From Bacillota bacterium (GTDB lineage Bacteria > Bacillota > Clostridia > Lachnospirales > Lachnospiraceae): a stretch of 20,865 nt of DNA. The notes below the pieces were generated by a model that saw only the letters and a program-made list of their open reading frames with translations, searched no databases and was not told the origin of the DNA. The position numbers and the translations under genes were made by a program. The stretch lies in assembly GCA_023411215.1 (NCBI GenBank), contig JAEYOY010000059.1, forward strand, positions 1-20,865, given 5' to 3'. This document shows, piece by piece, positions 1 through 6,596 of the stretch (within the stretch, counting starts at the first letter, position 1; every line of letters begins with the position of its first letter).

Positions 1-793
1 ATGTAATACCTGCTGCATCCATAGCATCGCAAGCACCACGAGCCATGTTATCATTCTCTGCATAAATTACAGTGAACTTTGTTCCAGCAGCAATAAGATC
101 AGCAACTGCCTGCTTTGCAAGAGTTTCGTCCCAACCCTTCATGATCTGGTTGAATACGATTTCCCATCCGTTTGCCTTTGCACCGTCTTCAATTGCTTTG
201 GAGCGGCCAAGCTGAGCGGAAGAACCGGTATCGCCACCAAGTACAACAATCTTATTCTCAGGAAGTGCCTGGCTCTTTAACCAATCAACAGCCTTGTTTC
301 CTTCTGCTTCGAAATCGGAACAAACCATTGCCGTATAAAGATCTTCTGATAATTCAAGCTTACGGTCAGCCATAATAAAGGGAATACCTGCTTCCTTAGC
401 AGCCTTTGCAACATCTTCCCATCCTGCAGACTGAAGTCCTAAGACAACAAGATAGTCAACCTCTTCCTGAATAAGCTGTTGTGCCTGAGAAATCTGTTTA
501 GCATGGTCACCCTCACCAAATACCATTTTTGTCTCAAAACCAGCTTCTGCAAAAGCTTCATTGAAGGATTTTGTGTTAGCGGTACGCCAGTCAGATTCAT
601 TTGCATTTGTCTGAACAACACCTACGACAACCTTGCCATCAGCGGTATCAGTAGCCTCGGTTGTTGCTGCTTTTTCAGGAGCCTTCGTTGCTTCTACATT
701 GTCTGAGCTTGTGCTTGTATCCGCTCTCGTGCCACATGCAGCAAGTGATAATACAAGTGTTAATACCAGGAATAAAGAAAATAATTTTTTCAT
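1..793 (-). CDS. Sugar ABC transporter substrate-binding lipoprotein, YtfQ/RbsB-like (3' end outside window)
   Basis: Reading the minus strand from an ATG at 793 gives an open frame of 264 codons that runs off the window edge, so the C-terminus is missing. The start has a strong ribosome site (GGAGGAG, 6 nt upstream). Residues 1-20 are a lipoprotein signal with lipobox L-A-A-C (Cys20), followed by a Thr/Ala/Glu-rich tether to about residue 48. The rest is a periplasmic-binding-protein type 1 fold (Peripla_BP_4). The SDWRTANTKS segment is shared with the upstream lipoprotein (1077-2171) and resembles E. coli YtfQ, the galactofuranose-binding protein; QLGRS and YAENDNMARG are further family-like patches. 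It should be anchored outside the membrane and feed a sugar ABC transporter, whose ATPase and permeases would lie beyond base 1. The ligand (furanose or other monosaccharide) cannot be told from sequence. Confidence 0.9.
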   Translation of the reverse strand, partial: MKKLFSLFLVLTLVLSLAACGTRADTSTSSDNVEATKAPEKAATTEATDTADGKVVVGVVQTNANESDWRTANTKSFNEAFAEAGFETKMVFGEGDHAKQISQAQQLIQEEVDYLVVLGLQSAGWEDVAKAAKEAGIPFIMADRKLELSEDLYTAMVCSDFEAEGNKAVDWLKSQALPENKIVVLGGDTGSSAQLGRSKAIEDGAKANGWEIVFNQIMKGWDETLAKQAVADLIAAGTKFTVIYAENDNMARGACDAMDAAGIT

Positions 794-819
794 GGGTATC
801 TCCTCCATAATTTTTACTC

Positions 820-847
820 ATAATATCGAGTATTATTGTAAGTACAA
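820..847 (-). promoter_or_regulatory. Candidate sigma-A promoter of the transport-side binding protein
   Basis: On the minus strand TTGTAC (842-847) and TATTAT (820-825) are separated by 16 nt and lie about 27 nt upstream of the start at 793. The 880-970 stretch upstream is very A-rich on this strand and could act as an UP element. This promoter would let the transporter be expressed separately from the sensor genes upstream. The hexamers are imperfect in an AT-rich region, so confidence is moderate. Confidence 0.45.
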
Positions 848-1010
848 GTATACGTAATTCATATGCTTAAAAATACGGAGAATATTCCTGTCTTTGTATT
901 TATTTTTACTGACTTTTTTTAATATTATTTATTGGTTGATTTTTTTCTTAATTTTGTTTGATTTTTTACGATGCTGATTCAACTTCTAAAAGAAAAAAGC
1001 TGTACTAAGT

Positions 1011-1024
1011 GAGTGTTTACACTC
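1011..1024. repeat. 14-bp dyad GAGTGTTTACACTC in the gap between the two binding-protein genes
   Basis: Six base pairs on either side of a TT centre are perfectly symmetric. It lies 53 bases past the stop of the upstream lipoprotein gene and about 165 bases upstream of the candidate promoter of the next gene. On the minus strand it is followed after 13 nt by AGCTTTTTTC, so it could form part of a weak terminator. It could equally be a protein binding site. Confidence 0.4.
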
Positions 1025-1050
1025 TGGTGACGCAGGCACAAACTTGGAAG

Positions 1051-1077
1051 TGTGATAATTGTCACTTATATTCACAC
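1051..1077. repeat. 27-bp element, copy A (TGTGA..TCACTT..TATTCACAC)
   Basis: This 27-bp stretch consists of TGTGA, six bases, TCACTT, one base, then TATTCACAC. Nearly the same string is found at 19248-19274, in front of the sugar nucleotidyltransferase gene; with one single-base gap on each side about 23 of 28 columns agree. Inside it GTGATAATTGTCAC is a 14-bp near-palindrome. The copy begins right beside the stop codon of the sensor lipoprotein gene and precedes the transport binding protein, so both copies sit upstream of sugar genes. CRP-like half-sites are visible, but no regulator can be assigned. Confidence 0.5.
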
Positions 1078-2171
1078 TAGTAGCTACGCCCTATCCGATC
1101 GATTGCTGCATTTTCTGCTTCGAAAACCTTTCCATCCACATAGGAAACCTTAGGTGCTTCTTCCCCTTTTTCGAGTCGCTCTATTATATCTGCAATCAGT
1201 TGTCCCTGTAATGGATTGCATTCAATGTCTACATTAATGAAGCCTGCCTCCATCTTATCAAAGGCCTCAGATACCGCATCAAAGGAAATCACAGTAATCT
1301 GACCGTTTACCCCACAGGTTAATCCGGCTTCCTGTATTGCCTCTATCGCTCCGAAGGTCATATCATCATTTTGTGAAACTAATACATCAATATTTTCAAA
1401 TTCCTTTATAAACTTCTCCATTACTTCCTTGCCCTTTGCTTTGGTAAAATCACCATTTTCATGTGCAAGAATATTCCAGTTCTTATGCTTCCTGGCTATA
1501 TCATTGAATCCATTCGAACGTCCAATTTGAGCTGTTGAATTTGGGGTACCCTCAAGTACAACGATATTAACATTATCCGCATTCTCTCCACTTTTTTTCT
1601 TTGAAGTAACATCTTCTGATGAAGTTCCATTCTCCTTTGTATCCTGATCTGACCCTTTTTGTTCCTCCAGATATTGTTCCAACCACAGTCCTGCCTTCAT
1701 GCCTTCTGCATACTTATCAGTGCCTACACTTGCAACATAAAGACTTTCATCCTCTGTCTCAATCATACGATCCACAATAATTACCGGAATGCCTGCTTGT
1801 CTTGCTTCCGCTAATACTGTATCCCAGCCGGTTTCCATTACCGGAGCGATTACAATATAATCCACTTCCTGAAATATAAAGCTTCTGACATCCTTAATCT
1901 GATTCTCCTGACTCTGCCTTCCATTCGAAAAAATCAACGAAAATCCATTCTCTTTGATAAGAGCATTCTGGATCGATTTCGTATTTGCCGTACGCCAGTC
2001 TGATTCGGAACCAAGTTGGGAAAAGCCCACAATAATCAAATCCGAATCAATATCCTTTGTGCTTTCCGTTTCACTATTTTGAGGGTTTAGTGGCGGCCTC
2101 AGACTGCAACTGGCAAGTAATATCAACCCAATAAAGATAATCCATAATAAGATTTTAAGATTTTTATTCAT
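1077..2171 (-). CDS. YtfQ-like sugar-binding lipoprotein, probable sensor partner of the two-component system
   Basis: A 364-residue lipoprotein: hydrophobic signal 5-20, lipobox L-A-S-C with Cys22, then a periplasmic-binding type 1 fold. VGFSQLGSESDWRTANT (48-64), QENQIKDVRSF (88-98), IAPVMETGWDTVL (108-120), VVLEGTP (204-210), GDFTKAKGKEVME (240-252) and SQNDDM (266-271) match the E. coli YtfQ pattern closely, so a galactofuranose-like or other monosaccharide ligand is likely. Residues about 169-200 are an unusual charged, low-complexity insert (rich in Lys, Glu, Asp, Ser) between the two lobes, absent from YtfQ and from the binding protein downstream. The start overlaps the kinase stop by 8 bases, implying translational coupling. 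I infer that it presents sugar to the kinase sensor domain rather than serving transport; alternatively it is a second receptor of the same transporter. Confidence 0.88.
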   Translation of the reverse strand: MNKNLKILLWIIFIGLILLASCSLRPPLNPQNSETESTKDIDSDLIIVGFSQLGSESDWRTANTKSIQNALIKENGFSLIFSNGRQSQENQIKDVRSFIFQEVDYIVIAPVMETGWDTVLAEARQAGIPVIIVDRMIETEDESLYVASVGTDKYAEGMKAGLWLEQYLEEQKGSDQDTKENGTSSEDVTSKKKSGENADNVNIVVLEGTPNSTAQIGRSNGFNDIARKHKNWNILAHENGDFTKAKGKEVMEKFIKEFENIDVLVSQNDDMTFGAIEAIQEAGLTCGVNGQITVISFDAVSEAFDKMEAGFINVDIECNPLQGQLIADIIERLEKGEEAPKVSYVDGKVFEAENAAIDRIGRSY

Positions 2172-3660
2172 ATCCTACCTCAATTCGTTCATTCTCCATC
2201 GATCTTGCCGGAATTTTGATTATGATATCCGTTCCTTCTCCCTTTTTACTCTGTATATCCAGTCCATATCGATTACCGTAGTTCAATTTGATTCGCTTAT
2301 TGACATTTGCAAGACCGAAACCGGTGCTTTGCTTGCTGCCAGGATTTTCAACTTCTTTTCTTAAAGCATGAAGCTCCTCTTCATCCATTCCTATTCCATT
2401 ATCAATCACATGGAAGCAGATGACCTCGTCCATCATTTCACCGGTTACCGTTATCTTCCCTCTTGCCCTTAACATTTTAATGCCATGATAAAGGGAATTT
2501 TCTATGATTGGCTGCATCGTCAGCTTCAAGATTTGATATCCATACAATTCTTCCGGGATATTAATCTCATAATCCAGAATATCTTTATACCTGGATTGTT
2601 GTATCTGCAGATAACTTTTTATATGTATTTCCTCTTCACGAATCGTAATGAAATCTTTACCCTTACTCACAACAATCCTGAAAAACTCGGAAAGAGATAC
2701 AACGATATCGATGGCTTCTTTATTTTTATTTCCTTCGATCAGCCATATAATTGTATCTAATGTATTATATAAGAAATGAGGATTAATCTGTGTCTGAAGG
2801 AGCTTTGACTCCATATGTCTTAAATTTTCCTGCTCCAGTCGGATACTTTTCACCTGTTGTTCCAGTTTGAAAGCCATATCGTTAAAGCTATCGGAGAGTA
2901 TTGACAATTCATCATGATTTTCACAGGTTGTCCTTGTAGTAAAATCTCCCTTTGCTACCATAGCCGTCTTATCACATAACATCCTAATTGGCTTTGTGAT
3001 GCTGTCCGTCACAAGGAAGTTAACCAACACAGAAGCAATTATTATGGATGTTAATGCTATGATCATAGTCACGATAACATTCGTTACCTGCTCATTAAGA
3101 CTCTGCCTTATCTCTTCAAAAATCTGTGTTTCATAATAAATATAATACTGGATTTCTTCCTGAAACAGTTCGGTCAAAATATAAATATCCGATTCCAGCA
3201 TTTCTATATTTTCTTCATAGTGGCCTGTCTGCTTCAGATTGTCACGAATTTCATTAATCCTATCCTCCAGGGTATCAAGATTAAGCAGAATACGTTTAAT
3301 CCAATCAAGGCTTTCTCTACTCGAGGTTATCTTCTGTAGATTGGTAAAATTATCTCTTGCGGCATCAATCAGCTTATATGGATTTTTTAAGTCATTATTA
3401 TCATCAATGGATTCGAAGGTTTCTGCTTCTACAACAATCTTATACATGCTTTCGTCCATTTCCTCTTTAAAATTGAGGTTGTAGTTATTCGCTGAAGTAA
3501 TCCTTCGTACAATGGTATCATATGCTGTACTATAATTATGTAGAGCCGCAATCTGGTAAACCGAAAGGATAATCATCGGTATGATGATAACAGCTGCAAC
3601 CAGAGAGAGCTTCAGCCTTAAGGGATATTTGATTGGTTTACCATTGTTAAAGTTTATCAT
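2164..3660 (-). CDS. YesM-type sensor histidine kinase
   Basis: The protein has 498 residues from the ATG at 3660, preceded by GGGGG at a 7-nt spacing. The frame is open further upstream, but those codons overlap the regulator gene and intergenic hairpins, so the 3660 start is preferred. A transmembrane helix at about 17-40 and a second at about 193-217 flank an extracellular, mostly helical and Glu/Asp-rich sensor region of about 150 residues. A HAMP linker (218-270) and coiled coil follow. The His_kinase domain has the phospho-acceptor H295 in QINPHFLYNTLD, the N box around E387-N388, G1 DNGIGM (420-425) and G2 GFGLAN (447-452). It should phosphorylate the response regulator encoded immediately upstream. 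Overlap with the downstream lipoprotein gene supports a three-part sugar sensor (lipoprotein, kinase, regulator). No extracellular ligand domain was recognised. Confidence 0.92.
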   Translation of the reverse strand: MINFNNGKPIKYPLRLKLSLVAAVIIIPMIILSVYQIAALHNYSTAYDTIVRRITSANNYNLNFKEEMDESMYKIVVEAETFESIDDNNDLKNPYKLIDAARDNFTNLQKITSSRESLDWIKRILLNLDTLEDRINEIRDNLKQTGHYEENIEMLESDIYILTELFQEEIQYYIYYETQIFEEIRQSLNEQVTNVIVTMIIALTSIIIASVLVNFLVTDSITKPIRMLCDKTAMVAKGDFTTRTTCENHDELSILSDSFNDMAFKLEQQVKSIRLEQENLRHMESKLLQTQINPHFLYNTLDTIIWLIEGNKNKEAIDIVVSLSEFFRIVVSKGKDFITIREEEIHIKSYLQIQQSRYKDILDYEINIPEELYGYQILKLTMQPIIENSLYHGIKMLRARGKITVTGEMMDEVICFHVIDNGIGMDEEELHALRKEVENPGSKQSTGFGLANVNKRIKLNYGNRYGLDIQSKKGEGTDIIIKIPARSMENERIEVGYE

Positions 3661-3674
3661 ATTAAGCCCCCATT

Positions 3675-3704
3675 CTGCCGCAAACCCGCGAGTTTGGGCG
3701 GCAG
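3675..3704 (-). other. GC-rich hairpin just upstream of the kinase ribosome site
   Basis: CTGCCGCAAAC pairs with GTTT and GCGGCAG, with a two-base bulge and a six-base loop, giving an 11-bp stem that is GC-rich in an AT-rich region. It ends a few bases before the GGGGG ribosome site of the kinase. It could slow RNase or ribosomes, or tune the regulator-to-kinase ratio; it may also be a copy of a dispersed palindromic element. Confidence 0.6.
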
Positions 3705-3716
3705 CACAAATTTGCC

Positions 3717-3743
3717 GATTGAAAAATCTCTGATTTTTCAATC
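3717..3743 (-). other. Perfect 12-bp hairpin spanning the response-regulator stop codon
   Basis: GATTGAAAAATC and its exact complement are separated by three bases. The regulator stop codon (3738-3740) lies inside one arm. The transcript side shows only U-runs within the stem, not after it, so a simple terminator is unlikely. With the 3675-3704 hairpin it forms a tandem structure between regulator and kinase, probably an mRNA-stability or partial-attenuation element. Confidence 0.6.
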
Positions 3744-5357
3744 TGATTCCTTTCCCTGCAGCCTGTATTCTGAGGGTGTGCAATTTTGTGTCTTTCTAAA
3801 TATGTAACTGAAATAATGGGAATCCTGATATCCTACTAAAAATCCAATCTCAGTAATCCTTCTGCTCGTACATCTTAGATATTCTTTTGCCTTCTCCATA
3901 CGGATCTCAGTTAGATATTCGATAAAGGTCATCCCCGTTTCCTGATTGAAAAGTGAACTAAAATAATTAGGACTTACATTCACCGTAGCTGCAACCTTAT
4001 CCAGGGTAAGATCACTCATTGCAAATTTTAGATGCATATATTCCTTAGCCTTTTCAATAAGACCGGCATATCTTTTCTGACTGTTCCTATTACGCAAATC
4101 AATTGCATCCTTCAGTATTGATTTATAAAATCCACTGGCTTCCAAGCCGGAAAGCTGATCAATGACATGATTCATATTCTTAAGGCTGTGCTCTAGCTTT
4201 TCTTTTGGATAATTAAGAGCCTTTAGGAATTTCATGATAACAGAATATCCATCCATTATGATATAATGCCGAAAGATGGCTGAACTCATTGCATTGGAAC
4301 CAAAGCCGTCAAAATAGCTGTCTACAAATTCATCAACATCATGTATGGTACCCCTCTTCAAGAAATCCTCCAACAAATTTCGGTCAAGCTTCTCAAGATT
4401 TAACTCACTGACGTTAATCCGATTGCTTATCTGCGCCCTCATATTACGCACGTCGTTATATGATAAGAACTGATCCCTGCTTTCAAAATGACGCAGAGAA
4501 AAAGCACTATTCGCATCAAGATAGGACTGCTGTAAATCACGGACACGATGAACACACCGACCAATTCCGCCAAAGTAATGTACCTTGTCATCACAGATAC
4601 GGATTAATAAATTACAAAGCTCTTGGATTAATGCATTAATCTGTAATTCATTTTCACCCAGAAGAATATAAGCCCAGCCATCCATACCACGTTCAAATAC
4701 TTTAATATCGGGAAATCTAATTAGCGCCTGTGTCATTCTTGCTTCACATTGTACAATTTCATCGGAATATTCGTACATATCCTCCTGTACCTTGAATTGA
4801 AACAGCAGGATGCAAAAAACACTTGCAACCATATTGATACCAAGTTCCTCTTCCTGTTCGATAATCTGTGCAAGTGATAATTTTCCGCTGACTAAGTCAT
4901 TAAAGAAATCCTTTCTCTTTTCCCCTTGTTTCTGATAAACCAGAAGCTGATACTGTTCCAGTATCTGTCTTTCCTTTCGTTCCTTTTCAATTGATGCAGC
5001 TGCGTTTTTAACAGAAGCGATCAGCTTAGTAGAGGTTACCGGTTTAAGCAGGTATTCGCTGACACCGATATCAATTGCTTGTTGCGCATATCCAAAATCA
5101 CTATATCCGCTGATAATAATGATTTTTAGATGAGGCAATTCCTTCTTCAATAATTTACTTAACTCAAGCCCGTCCATGAACGGCATTTTGATATCTGTAA
5201 TCAGAATATCCGGCTGTTCTTTTATAATCATCGGATAAGCCAATTCACCGTCACTTTCATCCCCGACTATTTGAAAGCCCTCTTCTTCCCAATGGATATT
5301 ATTCTTGATCCCCTCTCGTATTACGATTTCATCTTCCACTAAAAAAACCTTATACAT
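3738..5357 (-). CDS. YesN-type response regulator (receiver + AraC DNA-binding domain)
   Basis: The protein has 539 residues from the ATG at 5357, chosen over an upstream in-frame ATG at 5393 because it has GGAGG at a good spacing and begins directly with the receiver fold. The receiver domain (1-120) has acidic pair E8-D9, phospho-acceptor D55 in LITDIKMP, the conserved Ser/Gly of IISGYSDF and Lys of YLLKPV. The middle (about 120-430) is the poorly conserved linker region typical of YesN proteins. The last 100 residues form a two-helix-turn-helix AraC domain (LDKVAATVNVSPNYFSSLF; ITEIGFLVGYQDSHYFSYIF). It would be phosphorylated by the YesM-type kinase encoded next and activate the neighbouring sugar-uptake genes. 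It is the first gene of the sensor operon. Confidence 0.93.
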   Translation of the reverse strand: MYKVFLVEDEIVIREGIKNNIHWEEEGFQIVGDESDGELAYPMIIKEQPDILITDIKMPFMDGLELSKLLKKELPHLKIIIISGYSDFGYAQQAIDIGVSEYLLKPVTSTKLIASVKNAAASIEKERKERQILEQYQLLVYQKQGEKRKDFFNDLVSGKLSLAQIIEQEEELGINMVASVFCILLFQFKVQEDMYEYSDEIVQCEARMTQALIRFPDIKVFERGMDGWAYILLGENELQINALIQELCNLLIRICDDKVHYFGGIGRCVHRVRDLQQSYLDANSAFSLRHFESRDQFLSYNDVRNMRAQISNRINVSELNLEKLDRNLLEDFLKRGTIHDVDEFVDSYFDGFGSNAMSSAIFRHYIIMDGYSVIMKFLKALNYPKEKLEHSLKNMNHVIDQLSGLEASGFYKSILKDAIDLRNRNSQKRYAGLIEKAKEYMHLKFAMSDLTLDKVAATVNVSPNYFSSLFNQETGMTFIEYLTEIRMEKAKEYLRCTSRRITEIGFLVGYQDSHYFSYIFRKTQNCTPSEYRLQGKESD

Positions 5358-5375
5358 AATATGCCTCCAAGTTCT

Positions 5376-5401
5376 GAGAATGAAAGTTTGCATTCATTCT
5401 C
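5376..5401 (-). other. Leader hairpin close to the response-regulator ribosome site
   Basis: GAGAATGAA and TTCATTCTC form a perfect 9-bp stem around an 8-base loop. The stem ends about 8 bases before the GGAGG site of the regulator gene, so it would fold in the mRNA leader. It could modulate translation or stability. Confidence 0.5.
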
Positions 5402-5575
5402 GAACGCAAACCTCAGTAAATCTCAATGCGAAAGTGTTTTTTCTTTCACACTCCCCCGATAAACTTTTTAAAAGATGTATTTTATTCAATGTCATTATCT
5501 TAATCTGTACTCAGATGGATGTTAAAAATTTATATTGATTGAGTAGGTTTATATTGGTAATAAATTAATCATATC

Positions 5576-5595
5576 ACAAAATCTAGCAATTTTGT
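5576..5595. promoter_or_regulatory. Dyad near the possible promoter of the response-regulator operon
   Basis: ACAAAAT and ATTTTGT form a perfect 7-bp inverted repeat with a six-base centre. On the minus strand a TATGAT box (5568-5573) lies immediately downstream, so the dyad falls in the -35/spacer region, where the -35 hexamer is poor. This suits a regulator site, but AT-rich symmetry can arise by chance. Confidence 0.35.
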
Positions 5596-5629
5596 ATAAT
5601 TTTTTCCAGTTTTATAAACATAGCAAACA

Positions 5630-5666
5630 GGGCTGTCGCATTACAAAACTTGTAGTGCGGCAGCCC
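5630..5666 (-). terminator. Rho-independent terminator after the SGNH hydrolase gene
   Basis: GGGCTGTCGCA pairs with TGCGGCAGCCC (one mismatch on DNA, which is not a G-U wobble on the minus transcript), and TACAA pairs with TTGTA inside it. The GC-rich stem is followed on the minus strand by TGTTTGC, a short U-tract. It lies 46 bases past the hydrolase stop and separates that gene from the two-component operon. Confidence 0.75.
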
Positions 5667-5711
5667 CTATTCTTACTTTATTCTATAGCAGATCTCAGTC
5701 TCCATTTATGC

Positions 5712-6404
5712 TTATAATAATTCATTTGCAAATTTATGAAAGGACGTTGCTATGACTTTTTGACCAAATGTATTCGGATGGGTTCCATCCTCACAAAGCA
5801 ATGCTTTGATATTGTCTGACTTCAAGAAGTCTCCTCTTAAATCAACTAATGGAACTTGCTTTTCCAATGCGATTTCTTCAATGATTTTTGAGTAATTCTC
5901 CTGATGATAATAAATATTTTTAATATCACCAAGCCACATTAGTATATTCTTTTTATTTAAATCTCTACAAAACCAATCAAAAAACCTTTGCGGTTCTAAT
6001 GGTGGCAGCGTTGTCAAAATTGGCAAAATACCTTTTTTCTTTAAAGTATCGATAATTTCACCATATGTTTCCTTAAACAGATCGATTGGCGTATTAGGAG
6101 AATAATCACCTTCCGGACTTTCCGCAATTGCTTTCCAATTATAATCGCAGTCATTTCCGCCATAATCCATTACAATTGCATCGCAAGAAATATTTGTTTC
6201 TAACATCTTTTTTAATAATTTTTTTCCTTTTGTTACTGTACATCCAAAACTGGAATGATTATTAATCTGTATAGAATATTTCTCGCATAACATTTCTAGA
6301 TTAATATTATTATCAACATAGTATTTTTTGCTAACTGGATTGATCTGAATTCCTTTCAAAATCGAGTCCCCATACAATCCAACATTTATCATTCTCTCTA
6401 ACAT
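5712..6404 (-). CDS. SGNH/GDSL-family hydrolase
   Basis: This is a 230-residue cytoplasmic protein with no signal peptide. The start at 6404 is preferred because GGTGG lies 4-5 nt upstream; an in-frame ATG at 6419 would add five residues with a weaker site. The four SGNH blocks are visible: GDS with nucleophile Ser14 (12-14), Gly54 in block II, GND (83-85) with the oxyanion Asn, and D206-x-x-H209 in EDGTHPN. The fold and catalytic set identify an esterase or lipase-like hydrolase, possibly a carbohydrate or lysophospholipid esterase; the substrate is unknown. It is a single-gene unit with its own consensus promoter, an operator-like dyad, and a terminator at 5630-5666, which suggests that it is induced by a specific signal. 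Confidence 0.85.
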   Translation of the reverse strand: MLERMINVGLYGDSILKGIQINPVSKKYYVDNNINLEMLCEKYSIQINNHSSFGCTVTKGKKLLKKMLETNISCDAIVMDYGGNDCDYNWKAIAESPEGDYSPNTPIDLFKETYGEIIDTLKKKGILPILTTLPPLEPQRFFDWFCRDLNKKNILMWLGDIKNIYYHQENYSKIIEEIALEKQVPLVDLRGDFLKSDNIKALLCEDGTHPNTFGQKVIATSFHKFANELL

Positions 6405-6435
6405 TATTCCACCGCCCATTTCTCATTACTGTATC

Positions 6436-6456
6436 ATGTAGTTTTCTTTACTACAT
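6436..6456. promoter_or_regulatory. Operator-like dyad over the -10/+1 of the SGNH hydrolase promoter
   Basis: ATGTAGT and ACTACAT form a perfect 7-bp inverted repeat separated by seven bases (21 bp in all). It overlaps the last two bases of the -10 box and covers the expected transcription start, the classic place for a repressor. No cognate repressor gene is adjacent. Confidence 0.5.
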
Positions 6457-6483
6457 AATACGTTATTCGTAATCGTTTGTCAA
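6455..6483 (-). promoter_or_regulatory. Consensus sigma-A promoter of the SGNH hydrolase gene
   Basis: On the minus strand TTGACA (6478-6483), a 17-base spacer and TATTAT (6455-6460) form a near-perfect promoter. It lies about 50 bases upstream of the chosen start codon. Confidence 0.8.
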
Positions 6484-6568
6484 TATCTAATTTACTAGTC
6501 ATAAGCACCTCTGTCTTTGACAAATATATTGTAAACAGTATAGCATGCGTACTCCTAGACAGGAAGAA

Positions 6569-6588
6569 TGCCGCTATTTCTAGCGGCA
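6569..6588 (-). terminator. Terminator hairpin after the MATE gene
   Basis: TGCCGCTA and TAGCGGCA form a perfect 8-bp stem with a four-base loop, 8 bases past the MATE stop codon. The downstream U-tract on the minus strand is weak (ATTCTTCCTG), but the position supports a terminator. Confidence 0.65.
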
Positions 6589-6596
6589 CGAGATGA

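Larger units (their letters stand above)
5358..5711. other. Intergenic region upstream of the two-component operon
   Basis: This 354-base AT-rich gap holds the leader hairpin (5376-5401), a dyad with a TATGAT box beside it (5568-5595), and the terminator of the upstream SGNH hydrolase (5630-5666). I found no good -35 hexamer for the regulator gene, which fits activator-dependent or autoregulated expression. No gene or small reading frame in it is convincing. Confidence 0.6.

Noticed and set aside
172..857. Short plus- and minus-strand reading frames over the first binding-protein gene
   Set aside because: They are shadows of the long minus-strand frame 1-793, which has a lipoprotein signal and strong family similarity.
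3661..3783. In-frame N-terminal extension of the histidine kinase to 3783
   Set aside because: It overlaps the regulator gene by 46 bases, runs through two hairpins and lacks family similarity; the 3660 start has a ribosome site and leads directly into the first membrane helix.
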